The notes under the pieces were generated by a model that was not told where the DNA came from, made no database searches, and saw only the letters and a list, made by a program, of their open reading frames with translations. Shown here in pieces: positions 61,861 to 64,000 of a stretch of 64,000 nucleotides of DNA. Source of the DNA: Natronococcus occultus SP4 (GTDB lineage: Archaea > Halobacteriota > Halobacteria > Halobacteriales > Natrialbaceae); the NCBI RefSeq assembly GCF_000328685.1, contig NC_019974.1, positions 3,949,217 to 4,013,216 on the forward strand. Reading direction: 5' to 3'. Numbering within the stretch: the first letter of the stretch is position 1; the number at the start of each line of letters is the position of its first letter. The position numbers and the translations under genes are program-made.

Positions 61861-62859
61861 TCACTCGTCGGCGTCGTCGTGCCAAGATTCCGGGACGTCG
61901 ATGACGTAGCGGCCGTCTTCCTGGAGCGAAATGATGTACTCGTCGCGGTTGTACAGCTCCATAAGATTGAGCTCGTACTGGCCCGGTCGGAGGATCTTGA
62001 TGCTCTCGAACTGCTCGTTGAGTTCGGCCCGGAGCTCCTCGATCGAGGGCTGTTCGCCGGAGGGTTCGCTGACGACCCGGCCGTTCTCCGGCGTCCGTTC
62101 GCGCTTGCCGTCCTCGATCGGATCGACATCGGTGATTGGGTCTCCCGATTCGGCCGCGTTCGAACCCGACGGAAGATCGTCGGTGGGGACGATCTCGCTG
62201 CGGGCGCTTGCCTGCGCCGAGTCCTCCGACTCCGCCATCGTCGCCGTCTCGTGGTCTCTGGCGCCGTCGACGTCCGATCGAGGGGCCGTCGTCTCCCCCG
62301 GCGACTGCGTGGCCGGCGCGTTCGAGGCCGAGGACGGGGCCGATCGGTCGTCGGCGTCGGTCGGACGGTCGCTGGACGAGTCGGAGCGGTCCTCGGGACG
62401 ACGGGCCGTATCGGGCCACTCCCTGAACGACTCGTCGTCGCCGCTCTCCTCGTCGCGACCGACGGTCGGTTTGCGGTCGCGGTCCCAGTCGGCACCCGTT
62501 CCGTCTCGATCCGGAGACTGCTGGGCGTCCGAATCGGCTTCGGTCGGCCCGGACGCCGACGGGCCGGCCTCGGCCGCGGACTCGCTCGGAGGCGTCGACT
62601 CCGTCGTTCCGTCGGCCGATCCGGACGAGACCCAGCCTCGAACGGTGTCGGCGGCGCGGGACGCGACGCCATCGGAACCCGTCTCCGAGTCCGTCGATCC
62701 CGGGGGTTCGGGTCCGTCGTCACCAGAAGCGCCGGAGCTGGCGCTTCCGGTGTCGGGCGTGAACTGGAACTTGTTCCCGCCACAGTCCGGACAGCCCGAC
62801 AACATCTCCTTCGAGCCGTCCGGAAACGTGTGGCCGCAGTTCGTGCACTGATGCGGCAT
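61861..62859 (-). CDS. oapC: Origin-associated zinc-ribbon protein OapC
   Basis: A 332-residue protein. An N-terminal zinc ribbon (HQCTNCGHTFPDGS and GCPDCGGNKFQF, about 4-30) is followed by a long Ser/Asp/Glu-rich disordered linker (about 35-240) and a C-terminal conserved block (SIEELRAELNEQFESIKILRPGQYELNLMELYNRDEYIISLQEDGRYVIDVPESW). This is OapC, third in the oapABC cluster. The ATG overlaps the oapB stop (TAATG). Confidence 0.88.
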   Translation of the reverse strand: MPHQCTNCGHTFPDGSKEMLSGCPDCGGNKFQFTPDTGSASSGASGDDGPEPPGSTDSETGSDGVASRAADTVRGWVSSGSADGTTESTPPSESAAEAGPSASGPTEADSDAQQSPDRDGTGADWDRDRKPTVGRDEESGDDESFREWPDTARRPEDRSDSSSDRPTDADDRSAPSSASNAPATQSPGETTAPRSDVDGARDHETATMAESEDSAQASARSEIVPTDDLPSGSNAAESGDPITDVDPIEDGKRERTPENGRVVSEPSGEQPSIEELRAELNEQFESIKILRPGQYELNLMELYNRDEYIISLQEDGRYVIDVPESWHDDADE

Positions 62860-63260
62860 TAGTTACGGGACACGAGCGCGCTGATCAGCGTTTCGTCCTT
62901 GTGAAGCGTCTCGATCTGGTTGGCCGGACCGATCACCGTCAGCTTCGCGGCCGACTCGTTCGACCCCATGAGCCGACCGAGCAGCGAGGAGTCTTTCGTC
63001 TCCGATTTGGGGTAGGTCTCGATCTCGATCCCGTTGAAGCCGGCGTCGGGACTGATTTCGGCCATCGTCATTTCGATGAGTTTGCTCTCCTCGTCGGGAG
63101 TGAGCCCCTCCTCGAGGATGACGATATTGCCGTCGTGGACGCCGTCGAGGATCATCCGGATCTTCTCCGTCGAGGCCAGCGACTCCATTCGCTCGCCGCT
63201 GATGAGGTCGATCTGTACGCCGTTGTCGTCGGGGTCGTCCGGGTTGGTTGCTTTAGGCAC
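62859..63260 (-). CDS. oapB: Origin-associated protein OapB (DUF2073)
   Basis: A 133-residue protein from GTG 63260. The conserved block VQIDLISGERMESLASTEKIRMILDGVHDGNIVILEEGLTPDEESKLIEMTM and the closing AAKLTVIGPANQIETLHKDETLISALV match DUF2073. This family is encoded beside the GTPase OapA in haloarchaea and elsewhere. It lies 6 nt after the oapA stop and overlaps oapC. Confidence 0.9.
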   Translation of the reverse strand: MPKATNPDDPDDNGVQIDLISGERMESLASTEKIRMILDGVHDGNIVILEEGLTPDEESKLIEMTMAEISPDAGFNGIEIETYPKSETKDSSLLGRLMGSNESAAKLTVIGPANQIETLHKDETLISALVSRN

Positions 63261-63266
63261 GAGTGC

Positions 63267-63905
63267 TCACCCGAAGTACTCCGCGATGTTGTCGTAGACC
63301 TCGTCCATGTTCTCGCCCTCCTTCGCGGAGAGGGGGACCGTCTTGTGCTGGGGGAACGCGTCCTCGATCCGCTTGACACTCGCCTCGTCGAGGTCGATCT
63401 TGTTCGCGAAGATGAGAACCGGCAGATCCCGGGACTCGATGATCCCGATCAGCATCGTGTTGACCTGCGTGATCGGATCCTCCGCGCTGTCGAGGACGTA
63501 GATGACGCCGTCGACGTCCTCGCGAAGCCAGTGCATCGCCTCGGCGACGCCCTCGGTGGCCTCGCGGGAGCGACGGATCGCGTCCTCCTCTTCCATCTCG
63601 TCAGTAAACTCCTCGTAGTCGACCTTCGTCGTCACGCCGGGCGTGTCGACGATGTCGATCGAGACCGACTGGCCGTTGCGTTCGATCTCGACGTCCTCTT
63701 TCCGGCGTGCGCGGCGTGTTTCGTGTGGAACGTGGCTCTCCGTTCCGACCGCGTCGCCGGTCCAGTCGCGAGCGATTCGGTTCGCGAGCGTCGTCTTTCC
63801 AGCGTTGGGCGGTCCGTAGATACCGATTCGTTTGGGCGTTTCGTCGGTAAACAACCGATCCGTAACCCGGGAGATACTATCTTTGAGTCCTGTTAACAAT
63901 CCCAT
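63267..63905 (-). CDS. oapA: Origin-associated Era-like GTPase OapA
   Basis: A 212-residue small GTPase. G1 is GPPNAGKTT (residues 31-39), G3 is DTPGVTTKV near 92, G4 is ANKIDLDE near 165 and G5 lies near SAKEG at 195. The Era-like family may act in ribosome assembly, but this branch is encoded beside chromosomal origins in haloarchaea. I use ATG 63905 (MGLLTGLKDS). It is the first gene of the minus-strand oapABC unit. Confidence 0.9.
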   Translation of the reverse strand: MGLLTGLKDSISRVTDRLFTDETPKRIGIYGPPNAGKTTLANRIARDWTGDAVGTESHVPHETRRARRKEDVEIERNGQSVSIDIVDTPGVTTKVDYEEFTDEMEEEDAIRRSREATEGVAEAMHWLREDVDGVIYVLDSAEDPITQVNTMLIGIIESRDLPVLIFANKIDLDEASVKRIEDAFPQHKTVPLSAKEGENMDEVYDNIAEYFG

Positions 63906-64000
63906 CCTTGGGCCCTCCAGCACCGCGAAGTGCGTCTGCGCGTACTACTAACTGAATTCACTTAAGCCTACGTCAGACGTGTAGAGTATCCGAGCTCTGA
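63906..64000. other. Upstream region of oapA at the window edge
   Basis: About 95 nt to the right edge, holding the oapA promoter region (aattcacttaagc near 63954-63966). In related genomes this side leads to the orc1/cdc6 gene and origin repeats. No origin recognition box can be made out in the part seen. Confidence 0.4.

Noticed and set aside
1..64000. CRISPR arrays, rRNA, inteins or complete insertion sequences
   Set aside because: No repeated spacer-like array, no rRNA sequence, no transposase with terminal repeats and no intein motifs were seen. The only nuclease with mobile-type domains is the double-HNH gene.
63906..64000. Origin recognition boxes at the right edge
   Set aside because: Only 95 nt are available and no inverted origin repeats are visible; the origin is inferred from oapABC, not seen.

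Overview
This window is haloarchaeal chromosomal DNA (class Halobacteria, probably the Natrialbales side; the genus cannot be fixed by eye). The evidence is high GC with G/C-rich third positions, very acidic proteins, Tat-type lipoproteins with 'AGC' lipoboxes, TATA boxes 25-30 nt ahead of start codons as expected for leaderless mRNAs, and marker genes such as Hef, Hel308, Cgi121, archaeal PurO, HTH_10 (Bat-type) regulators, HalOD1, DICT, and the origin-associated oapABC cluster. The gene set is mostly housekeeping and environmental response; there is no rRNA, CRISPR array or intact insertion sequence.

Layout. 0-2.5 kb: end of a dipeptide/oligopeptide ABC operon. 2.7-8.7 kb: small proteins, a CBS protein coupled to glycyl-tRNA synthetase, a PAS/HTH_10 regulator, a HalOD1 protein and a polyprenol-kinase-like membrane protein. 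8.7-14 kb: a second HTH_10 regulator, a duplicated-domain protein, TspO, a VapBC pair and the Hef helicase-nuclease. 14.1-16.4 kb: a 36-codon ORF, an HTTM membrane protein and a DCC redox protein. 16.4-25.5 kb: GNAT, SnoaL-like, malate dehydrogenase, phosphate permease, UspA, ferredoxin, a DUF7344/DICT pair and Hel308. 25.5-31 kb: Cgi121, then a DUF59 protein, amidohydrolase, Zn alcohol dehydrogenase, old-yellow-enzyme-like flavoprotein and rhodanese lipoprotein. 31.4-39.4 kb: tRNA-Gln(CTG), a double-HNH nuclease, PurO, phosphoesterase, CysE, a phosphohexomutase, small zinc and GIY-YIG proteins, LarB and a histone-fold protein. 39.5-47.8 kb: type 2 IPP isomerase, RpiA, two ABC exporters, DUF5518 and AI-2E membrane proteins. 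47.9-60.1 kb: an orphan substrate-binding lipoprotein, an XPD/DinG helicase, a Mn/Zn-type ABC importer, and an iron-type binding protein plus permease with several palindromic metal-regulator boxes. 60.2-63.9 kb: two haloarchaeal proteins of unknown role, a 29-residue membrane peptide, and oapC-oapB-oapA, which suggests that a replication origin lies just past the right edge.

Connecting themes. The two metal importers share a TTAG-N6-CTAA operator geometry, so a DtxR-family regulator (SirR/Idr type) probably links them. Several genes begin inside the stop codon of a short upstream ORF: the PAS regulator, the HTTM protein, CysE and the 60.8-kb gene. Two of those short ORFs, before the PAS regulator and CysE, sit where a leaderless transcript would start. 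Many convergent pairs end within 0-4 bp of each other.
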